From: Enterobacter asburiae | GTDB taxonomy: Bacteria; Pseudomonadota; Gammaproteobacteria; Enterobacterales; Enterobacteriaceae | NCBI RefSeq assembly: GCF_021440515.1 | Contig: NZ_JAKCMV010000010.1 | Span: 1 to 64,000, forward strand | DNA: 64,000 bases | Direction: 5' to 3' | Shown: piece by piece, positions 43,379 through 52,246 of the stretch | How positions within the stretch are numbered: position 1 is the stretch's first letter | Layout: each line of letters opens with the position of its first letter | Made by a program: the position numbers and the translations under genes | Notes under the pieces: generated by a model | Told to the model about the DNA's origin: nothing | Database searches by the model: none | Seen by the model: the letters and a program-made list of their open reading frames with translations, nothing else

Positions 43379-45649
43379 ATGGGAAGCCACTCTTCTTTTT
43401 CTGCCCGTAAAACGGCGCTGGCCGTTGCGCTGATCTGCGCCTGGCAAACCCCTGCTTTTGCCCACGGCGGGGAAGCGCACATGGTTCCGATGGATAAAAC
43501 GCTCCAGGAATTTGGCGCAGACGTGCAGTGGGATGATTACGCGCAGATGTTCACCATTGCCAAAGACGGCGCGTTTGTGAAGGTCAAGCCCGGCGCGAAA
43601 ACCGCCATCGTTAACGGCAAATCCCTGACGCTTCAGGTCCCGGTGGTGATGAAGGGCAAAAAGGCGTTCATCTCCGAAACTTTTATCAACGATGTATTCC
43701 AGTCCGGCCTCGACCAGACCTTCCAGGTCGAAAAACGCCCTCACCCGTTGAACGCCCTGACGGCTGACGAAATTAAGCAGGCCGTTGAGATTGTCAAAAC
43801 CTCAGCGGACTTTAAGCCCAATACCCGCTTTACCCAGATTGCGCTCGCCGAGCCGGAGAAAGCCAAAGTCTGGGACTTCGTGCTGAACGGCACGGCGGTG
43901 GACGCGCCGCGCCAGGCCAACGTCACCATGCTGGACGGTAAACACGTCATTGAGAGCCTCGTCGACCTGACGGACAGAAAAGTGGTGAGCTGGGCCCCGG
44001 TTAAAGACGCACACGGCATGGTGCTGCTCGACGACTTTACCGCCGTTCAGCAGATCGTTAACGACAGCAGCGAATTCGCCGAGGTGCTGAAAAAGCGCGG
44101 CATCACCGATACGAAGAAGGTGATCACCACCCCGCTTACCGTCGGCTTCTTCGACGGCAAAGACGGCCTGAAGCAGGAAGACCGCCTGCTGAAAGTGGTG
44201 AGCTATCTGGACGTGGGCGATGGCAACTACTGGGCGCACCCGATTGAAAACCTGGTGGCGGTGGTGGATCTCGAACAGAAGAAAATCATCAAAATTGAAG
44301 AAGGCGCGGTGGTGCCGGTGCCGATGACGCCGCGCCCGTACGATGGCCGCGATCGCATTGAAACCCCGAAAAAACCGCTGGAGATTATCGAGCCGGAAGG
44401 CAAAAACTACACCATCACCGGCGATATGGTTCACTGGCAGAACTGGGATTTTCACCTGAGCCTGGATTCCCGCGTCGGGCCGATGATTTCTACCGTCACC
44501 TTTAACGACAACGGCAAAAAACGCCAGGTGATGTATCAGGGATCGCTGGGCGGGATGATTGTCCCCTACGGCGACCCGGACGTGGGCTGGTACTTCAAGG
44601 CCTATCTGGACTCCGGCGACTACGGGATGGGCACCCTGACCTCGCCGCTGGTGCGCGGCAAGGACGTGCCGTCGAACGCCGTGCTGCTCAATGAAACCAT
44701 TCCGGACTACACCGGCGCGCCAATGGAGATCCCCCGCGCCATCGCGATTTTCGAGCGCTATGCCGGTCCTGAGTACAAGCATCAGGAGATGGGCCAGCCG
44801 AACGTCAGCACCGAGCGCCGGGAGCTGGTGGTGCGCTGGGTCAGCACCGTGGGCAACTACGACTATATCTTCGACTGGGTGTTCCATGAAAACGGCACCA
44901 TCGGCATCGACGCGGGCGCGACCGGGATCGAGGCGGTGAAAGGCGTACAGTCTAAAACCATGCACGACGCCACCGCCAAAGACGACACCCGATACGGCAC
45001 GCTGATCGACCATAACATCGTCGGCACCACCCACCAGCACATCTATAACTTCCGTCTGGATATGGACGTGGACGGCACCAACAACCGTCTGGTGGCGATG
45101 GATCCGGAGGTGAAGCCAAATACCGCTGGCGGCCCGCGTACCAGCACCATGCAGATCAATCAGTACAATATCGACACCGAGCAGCAGGCGGCGCAGAAGT
45201 TTGACCCGGGCACCATCCGCCTGCTGAGCAACACCACCAAAGAGAACCGCATGGGCAACCCGGTGTCGTACCAGATTATCCCTTACGCGGGCGGCACGCA
45301 CCCGGTCGCCACCGGCGCCAAGTTCGCCCCGGACGAGTGGATCTATCATCGTCTGAGCTTTATGGATAAACAGCTGTGGGTGACCCGCTACCATCCAAAC
45401 GAAATGTACCCGGAAGGGAAATTCCCGAACCGTTCTACCCACGACACCGGGCTTGGGCAGTACAGCAAAGACAATGAATCACTTGATAATCAGGACGACG
45501 TGGTGTGGATGACCACCGGGACAACCCACGTTGCCCGCGCGGAGGAGTGGCCGATTATGCCAACGGAGTGGGTTCACACCCTGCTTAAGCCGTGGAACTT
45601 CTTCGATGAAACCCCGACGCTTGGGAAGAAAAAAGAGGAGCAGAAGTAA
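43379..45649 (+). CDS. tynA: Primary (copper/topaquinone) amine oxidase
   Basis: A 756-residue periplasmic enzyme oxidising phenylethylamine, tyramine and related amines to aldehydes with release of H2O2 and ammonia. A signal peptide of about 30 residues ends near AFA. The topaquinone precursor is Tyr494 in the consensus TVGNYDY; copper ligands are expected at the HQH of TTHQHIYNF and a later His. The E. coli-type N-terminal D1 stalk domain is present. The start has GAGG upstream. It is separated from feaB here by two extra genes, unlike E. coli. Confidence 0.96.
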   Translation: MGSHSSFSARKTALAVALICAWQTPAFAHGGEAHMVPMDKTLQEFGADVQWDDYAQMFTIAKDGAFVKVKPGAKTAIVNGKSLTLQVPVVMKGKKAFISETFINDVFQSGLDQTFQVEKRPHPLNALTADEIKQAVEIVKTSADFKPNTRFTQIALAEPEKAKVWDFVLNGTAVDAPRQANVTMLDGKHVIESLVDLTDRKVVSWAPVKDAHGMVLLDDFTAVQQIVNDSSEFAEVLKKRGITDTKKVITTPLTVGFFDGKDGLKQEDRLLKVVSYLDVGDGNYWAHPIENLVAVVDLEQKKIIKIEEGAVVPVPMTPRPYDGRDRIETPKKPLEIIEPEGKNYTITGDMVHWQNWDFHLSLDSRVGPMISTVTFNDNGKKRQVMYQGSLGGMIVPYGDPDVGWYFKAYLDSGDYGMGTLTSPLVRGKDVPSNAVLLNETIPDYTGAPMEIPRAIAIFERYAGPEYKHQEMGQPNVSTERRELVVRWVSTVGNYDYIFDWVFHENGTIGIDAGATGIEAVKGVQSKTMHDATAKDDTRYGTLIDHNIVGTTHQHIYNFRLDMDVDGTNNRLVAMDPEVKPNTAGGPRTSTMQINQYNIDTEQQAAQKFDPGTIRLLSNTTKENRMGNPVSYQIIPYAGGTHPVATGAKFAPDEWIYHRLSFMDKQLWVTRYHPNEMYPEGKFPNRSTHDTGLGQYSKDNESLDNQDDVVWMTTGTTHVARAEEWPIMPTEWVHTLLKPWNFFDETPTLGKKKEEQK

Positions 45650-45667
45650 CCTCTGCTGGATCTGACA

Positions 45668-45690
45668 AAGGGGCCTTGCGCCCTTTTTTT
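45668..45690 (+). terminator. Terminator after tynA
   Basis: A short imperfect hairpin AAAGGGGC / GCGCCCTTT followed by a run of T. Confidence 0.7.
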
Positions 45691-45824
45691 CATTCATTTC
45701 ATGGCTGAATGTGTCACTGCGATTATATTTAGTCATACCTTTCTCAACGCTTTGCATCTTTTGAAACACTTTCACCGGGAACGCGATATCAACTCCACGC
45801 GCAACATCACTGAGAGGTTTTAGG

Positions 45825-47798
45825 ATGAAATTCAATCTGATTGTCAGGAGTCTCGCGCTGGCGGGATGTTTCATTTCTGCGAGTCACGCGCTCGCTGCCG
45901 AAGCGCCAAAGGCCGCCACGGCGGCAACCCAGCAGGCCAATAACGCCCTGTTTAACCAGCTTCCCTTCTCCGATAACACCGACTTTACCGACGCCCATAA
46001 AGGCTTTATTGCCCCGATCCCCCAAGAGGTGATCAAAGGCGAACATGGCAACGTGGTGTGGAACCCCCAGCAGTACGCCTTTATCAAAGAGGGTGATAAA
46101 GCCCCGGATACCGTCAACCCGAGCCTGTGGCGTCAGTCGCAGCTGATTAACATCAGCGGCCTGTTTGAAGTGACCGACGGCGTGTATCAAATCCGTAACC
46201 TTGACCTGTCGAATATGACCATCATCGAAGGTAAGGAAGGTATCACCGTCGTCGACCCGCTGGTCTCTGCCGAAACGGCTAAAGTCGGGATGGATCTCTA
46301 TTATAAAAATCGTGGCAAAAAGCCGGTTGTCGCGGTGATTTATACCCACAGCCACGTTGACCATTACGGCGGCGTGCGCGGCGTGGTAGACGAAGGCGAC
46401 GTGAAATCCGGCAAGGTGAAGGTCTATGCCCCGGCGGGCTTTATGGAAGCCGCCGTCGCGGAAAATATTATGGCGGGCAACGTGATGAGCCGCCGCGCCA
46501 GCTACATGTACGGCAACCTGCTGAAGCCTGACGCCACCGGTCAGGTCGGTGCCGGGCTGGGTACGACGACCTCGGCAGGTACGGTAACGCTGATCGCCCC
46601 AACCAACATCATCGAAAAAGACGGTCAGAAAGAGGTGATCGACGGCCTGACCTATGACTTTATGCTCGCGCCGGGTTCGGAAGCGCCGTCAGAGATGCTC
46701 TGGTATATCGAAGAGAAAAAGCTGATCGAATCGGCGGAAGACGTCACCCACACGCTGCACAACACCTACTCCCTGCGCGGGGCGAAGATCCGCGAGCCGC
46801 TGCCGTGGTCGAAATACATTAACCAGGCGATTGTGCGCTGGGGTGATAAAGCCGAAATTCTTATGGCGCAGCACCACTGGCCGACCTGGGGCAACGAAAA
46901 CGTGGTCAAGCTGCTGAAAAGCCAGCGCGATCTGTATCGTTATATTAACGACCAGACCCTGCGCATGGCCAACGAAGGGCTGACGCGGGACGAAATCGCC
47001 GCCAACTTTAAGCTGCCGGATTCGCTGGCCCACACCTGGGCGAACCGCGGTTACTACGGCTCGGTGAGCCATGACGTAAAAGCGACCTACGTGCTCTATC
47101 TGGGCTGGTTTGACGGCAACCCGGCGACGCTGGACGAGCTGCCGCCGGAAGAGGCCGCGAAGAAGTTCGTCGAGTACATGGGCGGCGCGGACGCCATTCT
47201 GACCAAAGCCAAAACCGACTTCGACCAGGGGAACTACCGCTGGGTGGCGCAGGTGGTGAGCAAAGTGGTCTTTGCCGATCCGAATAACCAGGCGGCGCGT
47301 AACCTGGAAGCGGACGCGCTGGAACAGCTGGGCTATCAGGCTGAATCGGGCCCGTGGCGTAACTTCTACCTGACCGGCGCGCAGGAGCTGCGTAACGGCG
47401 TGGTGAAAGGCCCGACCCCGAACACCGCCAGCCCGGATACCGTGCGGGCGATGACGCCGGAGATGTTCTTCGACTATCTGGCCGTGCATATTAACGGCGA
47501 GAAAGCCGGGGACGCGAAATCGGTGTTTAACATCGACCTTGACAACGATGGCGGCAAATATAAGCTGGAGCTGGAAAACGGCGTGCTGAACCACACCGCC
47601 AACGCCGATGCGAAGGATGCTGACGCCACCATCACCCTGAACCGCGACACGCTGAACAAGATTATCCTTAAAGAGGTGACGCTGAAACAGGCCCAGGACA
47701 GCGGCGATGTGAAGATCACCGGCGACGGCGCGAAGCTGGATGCAATGCTTGGTTACATGGATAAATTTGATTTCTGGTTCAATATTGTGACACCGTAA
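45825..47798 (+). CDS. Alkyl sulfatase (SdsA1/YjcS type, metallo-beta-lactamase fold)
   Basis: A 657-residue exported enzyme hydrolysing primary alkyl sulfates such as dodecyl sulfate to alcohol and sulfate. A signal peptide (MKFNLIVRSLALAGCFISAS to ALA-AE) is followed by the lactamase domain with the dizinc motif His175, His177, Asp179, His180 (THSHVDHYGG), further ligand candidates in ESAEDVTHTLHN and MAQHHWPTWGN, an alkylsulfatase dimerisation domain and a C-terminal SCP2-like lipid-binding domain (about 530-657). E. coli YjcS is closest, but that gene lies elsewhere. It has its own GAGAGG ribosome site and comes after the tynA terminator. Confidence 0.93.
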   Translation: MKFNLIVRSLALAGCFISASHALAAEAPKAATAATQQANNALFNQLPFSDNTDFTDAHKGFIAPIPQEVIKGEHGNVVWNPQQYAFIKEGDKAPDTVNPSLWRQSQLINISGLFEVTDGVYQIRNLDLSNMTIIEGKEGITVVDPLVSAETAKVGMDLYYKNRGKKPVVAVIYTHSHVDHYGGVRGVVDEGDVKSGKVKVYAPAGFMEAAVAENIMAGNVMSRRASYMYGNLLKPDATGQVGAGLGTTTSAGTVTLIAPTNIIEKDGQKEVIDGLTYDFMLAPGSEAPSEMLWYIEEKKLIESAEDVTHTLHNTYSLRGAKIREPLPWSKYINQAIVRWGDKAEILMAQHHWPTWGNENVVKLLKSQRDLYRYINDQTLRMANEGLTRDEIAANFKLPDSLAHTWANRGYYGSVSHDVKATYVLYLGWFDGNPATLDELPPEEAAKKFVEYMGGADAILTKAKTDFDQGNYRWVAQVVSKVVFADPNNQAARNLEADALEQLGYQAESGPWRNFYLTGAQELRNGVVKGPTPNTASPDTVRAMTPEMFFDYLAVHINGEKAGDAKSVFNIDLDNDGGKYKLELENGVLNHTANADAKDADATITLNRDTLNKIILKEVTLKQAQDSGDVKITGDGAKLDAMLGYMDKFDFWFNIVTP

Positions 47799-47866
47799 CG
47801 CTGCCTGCGGGCGGGATGCGCTCCCGCCCTTCTCTTTACTCCCTTTGGATGGGGATATCCGCATCA

Positions 47867-48973
47867 ATGGAAAAAAGACACAACACGACGCCCGAACTCG
47901 CCACCTGGCCCTCCCGCAGATCGATGGTTTTGCACGGGCTGGAAACGAACCTCTCCTGGCTGGCCTTCGTCAACGCGAGCTTTGCGCTCATGGTTCTGCT
48001 GCGCAATTTTTTGTTGGCCGATATCGACACTCTGCTGAACGTCGGCAAGCATCTGGGCCTGCTGATCGACGCGTCCATGCTGGGCGTTGTGATATTGTCA
48101 GCCGCCCTGGCGATCATGGCCTGGCGCCATATTCGCGGCGTCAGCGTGGTTCTCTTTATCTGTAGCCTGCTCTGGTCGATGTGCTGCTACTGGTTTATTC
48201 ACGATATTCACCTCCCTCACCCCTGGCCGATTTTTGTCACCCTGCTTATGGCGGGCATGGCCGCGCTCTATTTTCATCCGGCGGGGCTTCTGGCCTTTAT
48301 ACTGCCGCTGTGGATCACCATGCCTATTGCCAGCATGGTGCAGAATGAGGGCGTAAATATTCGCTTTGCCGGCCTGTGGGTGGTGTTTTCACTGATCCTT
48401 ATTTTCGGGCGTTTTATTTTGCTGAGCTGGTTTGACGAGGCCTGGCGTCGCAATCAGCAGAATCAGCTGCTGATTTCCCGTCTGGACGCGCTGGCGCACC
48501 AGGATCCTTTGACGAAAACCGCCAACCGACGGGCGATGGAGCTGGTGCTGGAGAACGCGGTCGAGCAGGGAAAAACCTTCACGCTTCTGATGCTGGACGT
48601 GGATTACTTCAAGCGTTACAACGACACCTACGGCCACCAGGCGGGCGACGACTGTCTGGGGCGCGTGGCCGAAGTGCTGAAAGCGTCCGTGCGTACGCCG
48701 GAGGACGTGGTGTCGCGCTACGGCGGCGAGGAGTTCGTGGCGATCCTCTTTAACTGCCCGGAGGCGATGGCGGAACAGGTCGCAGGACGTATTCAGGACG
48801 GTCTGCGCGCGGCGGCGATCCCGCACGGCGCGTCGGAGGTCAGCGAGCATGTGACGGTCAGCATGGGTATCGCCGGGCCGGATAAAGGCCTGGCCGGTAC
48901 GGAAATCATCGCCCGCGCCGACGCGGCGCTGTACCGGGCGAAAGAAGCGGGACGGGATCGTTGGGCGCGTTGA
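47867..48973 (+). CDS. Membrane-bound diguanylate cyclase (GGDEF domain)
   Basis: A 368-residue c-di-GMP synthase. The N-terminal ~180 residues hold about five to six membrane helices (a MASE-like sensor). The cyclase domain begins at HQDPLTKTANRRAME, with DVDYFKRYNDTYGHQAGDD for metal and nucleotide binding and the signature GGEEF at 286-290. The inhibitory I-site position six residues before it reads TPED instead of RxxD, so product inhibition may be lost. ATG 47867, 17 nt after GGGG, is chosen over ATG 47849. It lies 68 bp after the alkylsulfatase gene with no clear terminator between, so the two may be co-transcribed. Confidence 0.92.
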   Translation: MEKRHNTTPELATWPSRRSMVLHGLETNLSWLAFVNASFALMVLLRNFLLADIDTLLNVGKHLGLLIDASMLGVVILSAALAIMAWRHIRGVSVVLFICSLLWSMCCYWFIHDIHLPHPWPIFVTLLMAGMAALYFHPAGLLAFILPLWITMPIASMVQNEGVNIRFAGLWVVFSLILIFGRFILLSWFDEAWRRNQQNQLLISRLDALAHQDPLTKTANRRAMELVLENAVEQGKTFTLLMLDVDYFKRYNDTYGHQAGDDCLGRVAEVLKASVRTPEDVVSRYGGEEFVAILFNCPEAMAEQVAGRIQDGLRAAAIPHGASEVSEHVTVSMGIAGPDKGLAGTEIIARADAALYRAKEAGRDRWAR

Positions 48974-48994
48974 GATGGTGTGCGGTTTGCGTTT

Positions 48995-49070
48995 GTCGGG
49001 TGGCGGCTACGCCTTACCCGACCTACAAACGACGGTAATCGTAGGTCGGGTAAGCGCAGCGCCACCCGGC
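48995..49070. repeat. REP/BIME-type repeat between the diguanylate cyclase gene and feaB
   Basis: Two inverted REP units (TCGGGTGGCGGCTACGCCTT..., then GTAGGTCGGGTAAGCGCAGC followed by GCCACCCGGC). The element is followed by ACGTTTTTTT and separates the convergent genes, so it may also end the cyclase transcript. Confidence 0.8.
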
Positions 49071-49077
49071 ACGTTTT

Positions 49078-50577
49078 TTAATACCGCACGCACACCGACT
49101 TGGTCTCGCACCAGCCGTCCAGCCAGTCCGGGCCGAAATCGCGCCCGGTTCCCGACTGCTTCATGCCGCCGAACGGCAGGTTGGCATCAATCAACGTATG
49201 GCTGTTCACCCACACCGTCCCGGCCTGTAGCCGATCGGTATACTCCAGCGCTTTGCTGATGTTCTGCGTCCAGACGCTCGCCGTCAGGCCGTATTCGGTG
49301 TCGTTCGCCAGCTGTAGCGCCTCTTCACCGTCCGCCACCCGCACCAGGTTTACCACCGGGCCAAACACCTCTTCACGCGTCAGGCGCAGGTTCGCCTCCG
49401 GGTTCACCACCAGCGTTGGCGAAACGTAATAGCCGTTCCCCGCCGGGCCGCGATTGCCGGTAATCAGCTCCGCGTTGCGCGAGGAGGCTTCGTCGAGGAA
49501 GCTCTGCACCTTGTCGCAATGGGCGCGGGAGACCAGCGGATTAATAAACGCCTGCTCGGACATGCCCGGCCCGACGCTCAGGGACTTCACCGCCTGCTCG
49601 AAGCCGCTGACCAGGGTGTCGAACAGCGGCGCTTCGATGTAGATACGCGAACTCGCGGCACATACCTGCCCCTGATTCAGGAAGCTGCCCATCATCAGCC
49701 CTTCAATCACCCAGGCCGGATCCGCGTCTTTCAGCACGATAGCCGGGTTCTTGCCGCCCAGCTCCAGCGTTACCCCCGTCAGGGTGTCTGCCGCCGCGCG
49801 CGCAATCTGCTTGCCCGTCGCCGTGGAGCCGGTAAAGCTCACTTTGGCGATGTGCGGATGCGAGGTCAGCGCCGCGCCGCACACCGCGCCGCTGCCGGTG
49901 ACGACGTTAAACACGCCTTCAGGAACGCCCGCTTCGCACGCCAGCTCCGCCATGCGGAGCATGGTCAGCGGCGTGGTTTCCGACGGTTTGATGACGATAG
50001 AACACCCCGCCGCCAGCGCGGGCATCACCTTCCACATACCGATCATCAGCGGAAAGTTCCACGGCACGATCCCGGCGACCACGCCCACCGGCTCTTTGCG
50101 GGTCCACGCCTGATAGCGCGCCCCCTGCGGCAGCGGAATGGAGAGATCCAGCGTCTTGCCCGCGATTTTGGTGGTCAGCCCTGCGGTGTAGCGCATCCAG
50201 TTCAGGGTACAGCCCACTTCAAAGGCGCGGGAAATGTTAATCGACTTACCCTGCTCCAGGGTTTCAAGCTGCGCCAGCTCCTCGCTGTGCTGCTCAACCA
50301 GATCGGCGAAGCGCAGCAGAATACGCTCGCGCTCGGCAGGCAGTTTTCCCGCCCAGCTGCGGGCGACAAAGGCGCGCCAGCCGGACATCACCGCGCGATC
50401 CACATCGTCCACGCTGGCGTCCGCGGTGGATGCAATCACTTCTCCGGTCGCCGGGTTAAAGACGTTCAGGCGCTTTTCGCTGTCGGATGCCGCCTGGCGC
50501 CCCTCGATCCACAGGCCATGCTGACGATCCAGAAACTGCTGCACGGCGGGCAGGATGGCGGTCTGTGATTCAGACAT
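49078..50577 (-). CDS. feaB: Phenylacetaldehyde dehydrogenase
   Basis: A 499-residue cytoplasmic NAD-dependent aldehyde dehydrogenase converting phenylacetaldehyde (from TynA) to phenylacetate for PaaK. Motifs: [32 protein letters not shown] (general base Glu) and the catalytic Cys in [11 protein letters not shown]. It matches E. coli FeaB in length and sequence. It is divergent from feaR, with paired FeaR-type sites upstream. Confidence 0.95.
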   Translation of the reverse strand: MSESQTAILPAVQQFLDRQHGLWIEGRQAASDSEKRLNVFNPATGEVIASTADASVDDVDRAVMSGWRAFVARSWAGKLPAERERILLRFADLVEQHSEELAQLETLEQGKSINISRAFEVGCTLNWMRYTAGLTTKIAGKTLDLSIPLPQGARYQAWTRKEPVGVVAGIVPWNFPLMIGMWKVMPALAAGCSIVIKPSETTPLTMLRMAELACEAGVPEGVFNVVTGSGAVCGAALTSHPHIAKVSFTGSTATGKQIARAAADTLTGVTLELGGKNPAIVLKDADPAWVIEGLMMGSFLNQGQVCAASSRIYIEAPLFDTLVSGFEQAVKSLSVGPGMSEQAFINPLVSRAHCDKVQSFLDEASSRNAELITGNRGPAGNGYYVSPTLVVNPEANLRLTREEVFGPVVNLVRVADGEEALQLANDTEYGLTASVWTQNISKALEYTDRLQAGTVWVNSHTLIDANLPFGGMKQSGTGRDFGPDWLDGWCETKSVCVRY

Positions 50578-50641
50578 AGGGTACTCCTTCGTTATTATTC
50601 GCAGGGTTTATTGCAGTCTACGAGGGGTTTTCCAGTTCCGC

Positions 50642-50678
50642 TTTTGTCTGTGTGACATTCGCTTTGCCACCTGTGACA
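50642..50678 (-). promoter_or_regulatory. FeaR-type tandem sites upstream of feaB
   Basis: On the minus strand two TGTCA-N8-AAA elements lie 21 bp apart in the same orientation toward feaB (plus-strand TGTGACA at 50651-50657 and 50672-50678, with TTT 8 bp before each TGACA). This is the geometry expected for two AraC-family half-sites, 65-100 bp before the feaB start. Confidence 0.65.
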
Positions 50679-50817
50679 GGCTCCGCAAAACATGATAATT
50701 CCCGCTTATAACGCTGTTCCCGGTGAGTGTTCTTTCCTATAGTCAGCCTCTGAACTCTGACAATTTGCAACACAAATGCAACAATGTGAAAACGTTGAAA
50801 GTGCAGCGAGAATAACA

Positions 50818-51726
50818 ATGACGTGTGCAAGCGAGCAGGAAAAATATCAGCAGTGGCTGGCGCAAATTAACCAGGTTTGCGGGCACTTCAACGCCCGTCC
50901 TTTAGAGGGCGAGTTCATCGGCGAGCTGGAAACCAGCTATGCCCGAAGCCTCAAGCTAAGCACCGTCACCGCCGCAGGTGTAAACCTGTTTCGCACCCGT
51001 CAGGAGATCAAAAACGGCAACGACGCCTGGTTCTACACCGTGTTTCAGCTTGAGGGCAGCGCCCAGCTGGAGCAGGACGACCGCCGCTCGCTGCTTAAGA
51101 CCGGGGATATCACCCTGATTGACGCCTCGCGTCCCTGCTCCATCACCTGGCATGAAAAATCCCGCCAGATCTCCCTGCTCCTCCCACGCCAGATTATTGA
51201 ACAGCAGTGTCGTTTTCAGGAGGTCAGCTGCGCGGTGACGCTTTCCCGCAGCCTGCCGACGGTGCAGCTGAGCCATCGTCTGCTACAGGAAAGTATGGGA
51301 AACACCGATCTCAGTGATATGGAGAGCGAAGCGGCGCTTGAGGCGATGGTCTGCCTGCTGCGCCCGGCCTTTCAGCAGCGTGAGGCGGTGCAGCCGCGCA
51401 AAGAGCGCCAGTTCCAGAACGTGCTGTCGTTAATCGACGATCATATTCAGTCGGAAGCCCTGCGCCCGGAGTGGATCGCCAGCGAAAGCGGGATGTCGGT
51501 GCGCAGTCTCTATCGCATGTTCGCGGATAAGGGGCTGGTGGTGGCGCAGTACATCAAGAACCGTCGTCTTGACCTCTGCGCTCAGGTGCTGCGCGCCACC
51601 GGCGATAACGAAAAGCTGGCGGGCATTGGCTACAGCTGGGGGTTTGCCGATCACAGCCACTTCTCAACGGCGTTTAAGCAGCGCTTTGGCGTGTCGCCGG
51701 GCGAATACCGTAAGCGCTTCCGTTAA
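50818..51726 (+). CDS. feaR: AraC-family activator FeaR
   Basis: A 302-residue activator of tynA and feaB. The N-terminal ~170 residues are the AraC-binding-like sensor domain (VFQLEGSAQLEQDD, LIDASRPCSITW), and the C-terminal ~100 residues hold two helix-turn-helix motifs (WIASESGMSVRSLYRMFADKG; the second in FADHSHFSTAFKQRFGVSPG). ATG 50818 (MTCASEQEKY) is chosen over ATG 50776, which would add 14 unrelated residues. Its stop abuts the end of the convergent ydbL. Confidence 0.94.
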   Translation: MTCASEQEKYQQWLAQINQVCGHFNARPLEGEFIGELETSYARSLKLSTVTAAGVNLFRTRQEIKNGNDAWFYTVFQLEGSAQLEQDDRRSLLKTGDITLIDASRPCSITWHEKSRQISLLLPRQIIEQQCRFQEVSCAVTLSRSLPTVQLSHRLLQESMGNTDLSDMESEAALEAMVCLLRPAFQQREAVQPRKERQFQNVLSLIDDHIQSEALRPEWIASESGMSVRSLYRMFADKGLVVAQYIKNRRLDLCAQVLRATGDNEKLAGIGYSWGFADHSHFSTAFKQRFGVSPGEYRKRFR

Positions 51727-52047
51727 CTACTTTTTCATCCACCTGCCGTTGATGCCCTTCACGTACTCCCCCGGCTGCGCGCGGGAGACCAGCTTCTGCC
51801 CCGCCATTTTGGCGACGTCATCCACCGGAAGGTTATTGCTGTCGGCCAGCTGCTGGTAGCTTTCCGCTCGGGCCGTGTTGATTTGTTTCACCAGCGCCAG
51901 GGTTTCGGCATCCTGCCGCACCGGCGCAATGTAGCCACTCAGGGTTTCCCCCACGCGCCCCTGGGCTCGCGCCTCGTTCAGGGTGAGCGTCGCGGCCTGC
52001 ACGTTCATGCCAAGCGCCAGTAACAGGAGAGCTAAAGTTCGTTTCAT
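51727..52047 (-). CDS. ydbL: DUF1318 periplasmic protein YdbL
   Basis: A 106-residue protein with a clear signal peptide (MKRTLALLLLALGMNVQAAT, cleavage near VQA-A) and a small charged mature domain (ARAQGRVGETLSGYIAPV). It matches E. coli YdbL. It is the last gene of ydbH-ynbE-ydbL, whose YdbH is an AsmA-like protein needed with TamB and YhdP for outer-membrane lipid supply; YdbL appears to modulate the YdbH-YnbE interaction. Confidence 0.92.
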   Translation of the reverse strand: MKRTLALLLLALGMNVQAATLTLNEARAQGRVGETLSGYIAPVRQDAETLALVKQINTARAESYQQLADSNNLPVDDVAKMAGQKLVSRAQPGEYVKGINGRWMKK

Positions 52048-52054
52048 GGCGTCC

Positions 52055-52246
52055 TCAGAACAGATCGCTGCGTGATTTCAGCAAAGATTCGACATCTTTA
52101 TCCACTTTGATGTGGATCTCATGCTCGATTTTCACGTTCATGTTGATGGTAATCGGCTCTTTTGGCGCCGCGACTTCAATGCGCGGCGTACAGCCTGTCA
52201 GCAACGCGGCTACGGCTACGGTGAGTCCACCAGCCAGCTTTTTCAT
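52055..52246 (-). CDS. ynbE: Outer-membrane lipoprotein YnbE
   Basis: A 63-residue lipoprotein. The signal peptide ends in the lipobox LLTGC (lipidated Cys19), and the mature part IEVAAPKEPITINMNVKIEH matches E. coli YnbE. In E. coli YnbE pairs with the C-terminus of YdbH to complete an inter-membrane lipid bridge. Its start overlaps the ydbH stop by 4 bp. Confidence 0.93.
   Translation of the reverse strand: MKKLAGGLTVAVAALLTGCTPRIEVAAPKEPITINMNVKIEHEIHIKVDKDVESLLKSRSDLF

Noticed and set aside
43802-45442. 546-codon open frame on the minus strand
   Set aside because: It is entirely antisense to tynA, whose motifs and length are unequivocal; high GC favours long antisense frames. The same applies to the frames opposite ydbH (52996-54339), hrpA (19957-21114), the alkylsulfatase (46689-47867) and frmA (1682-2830).
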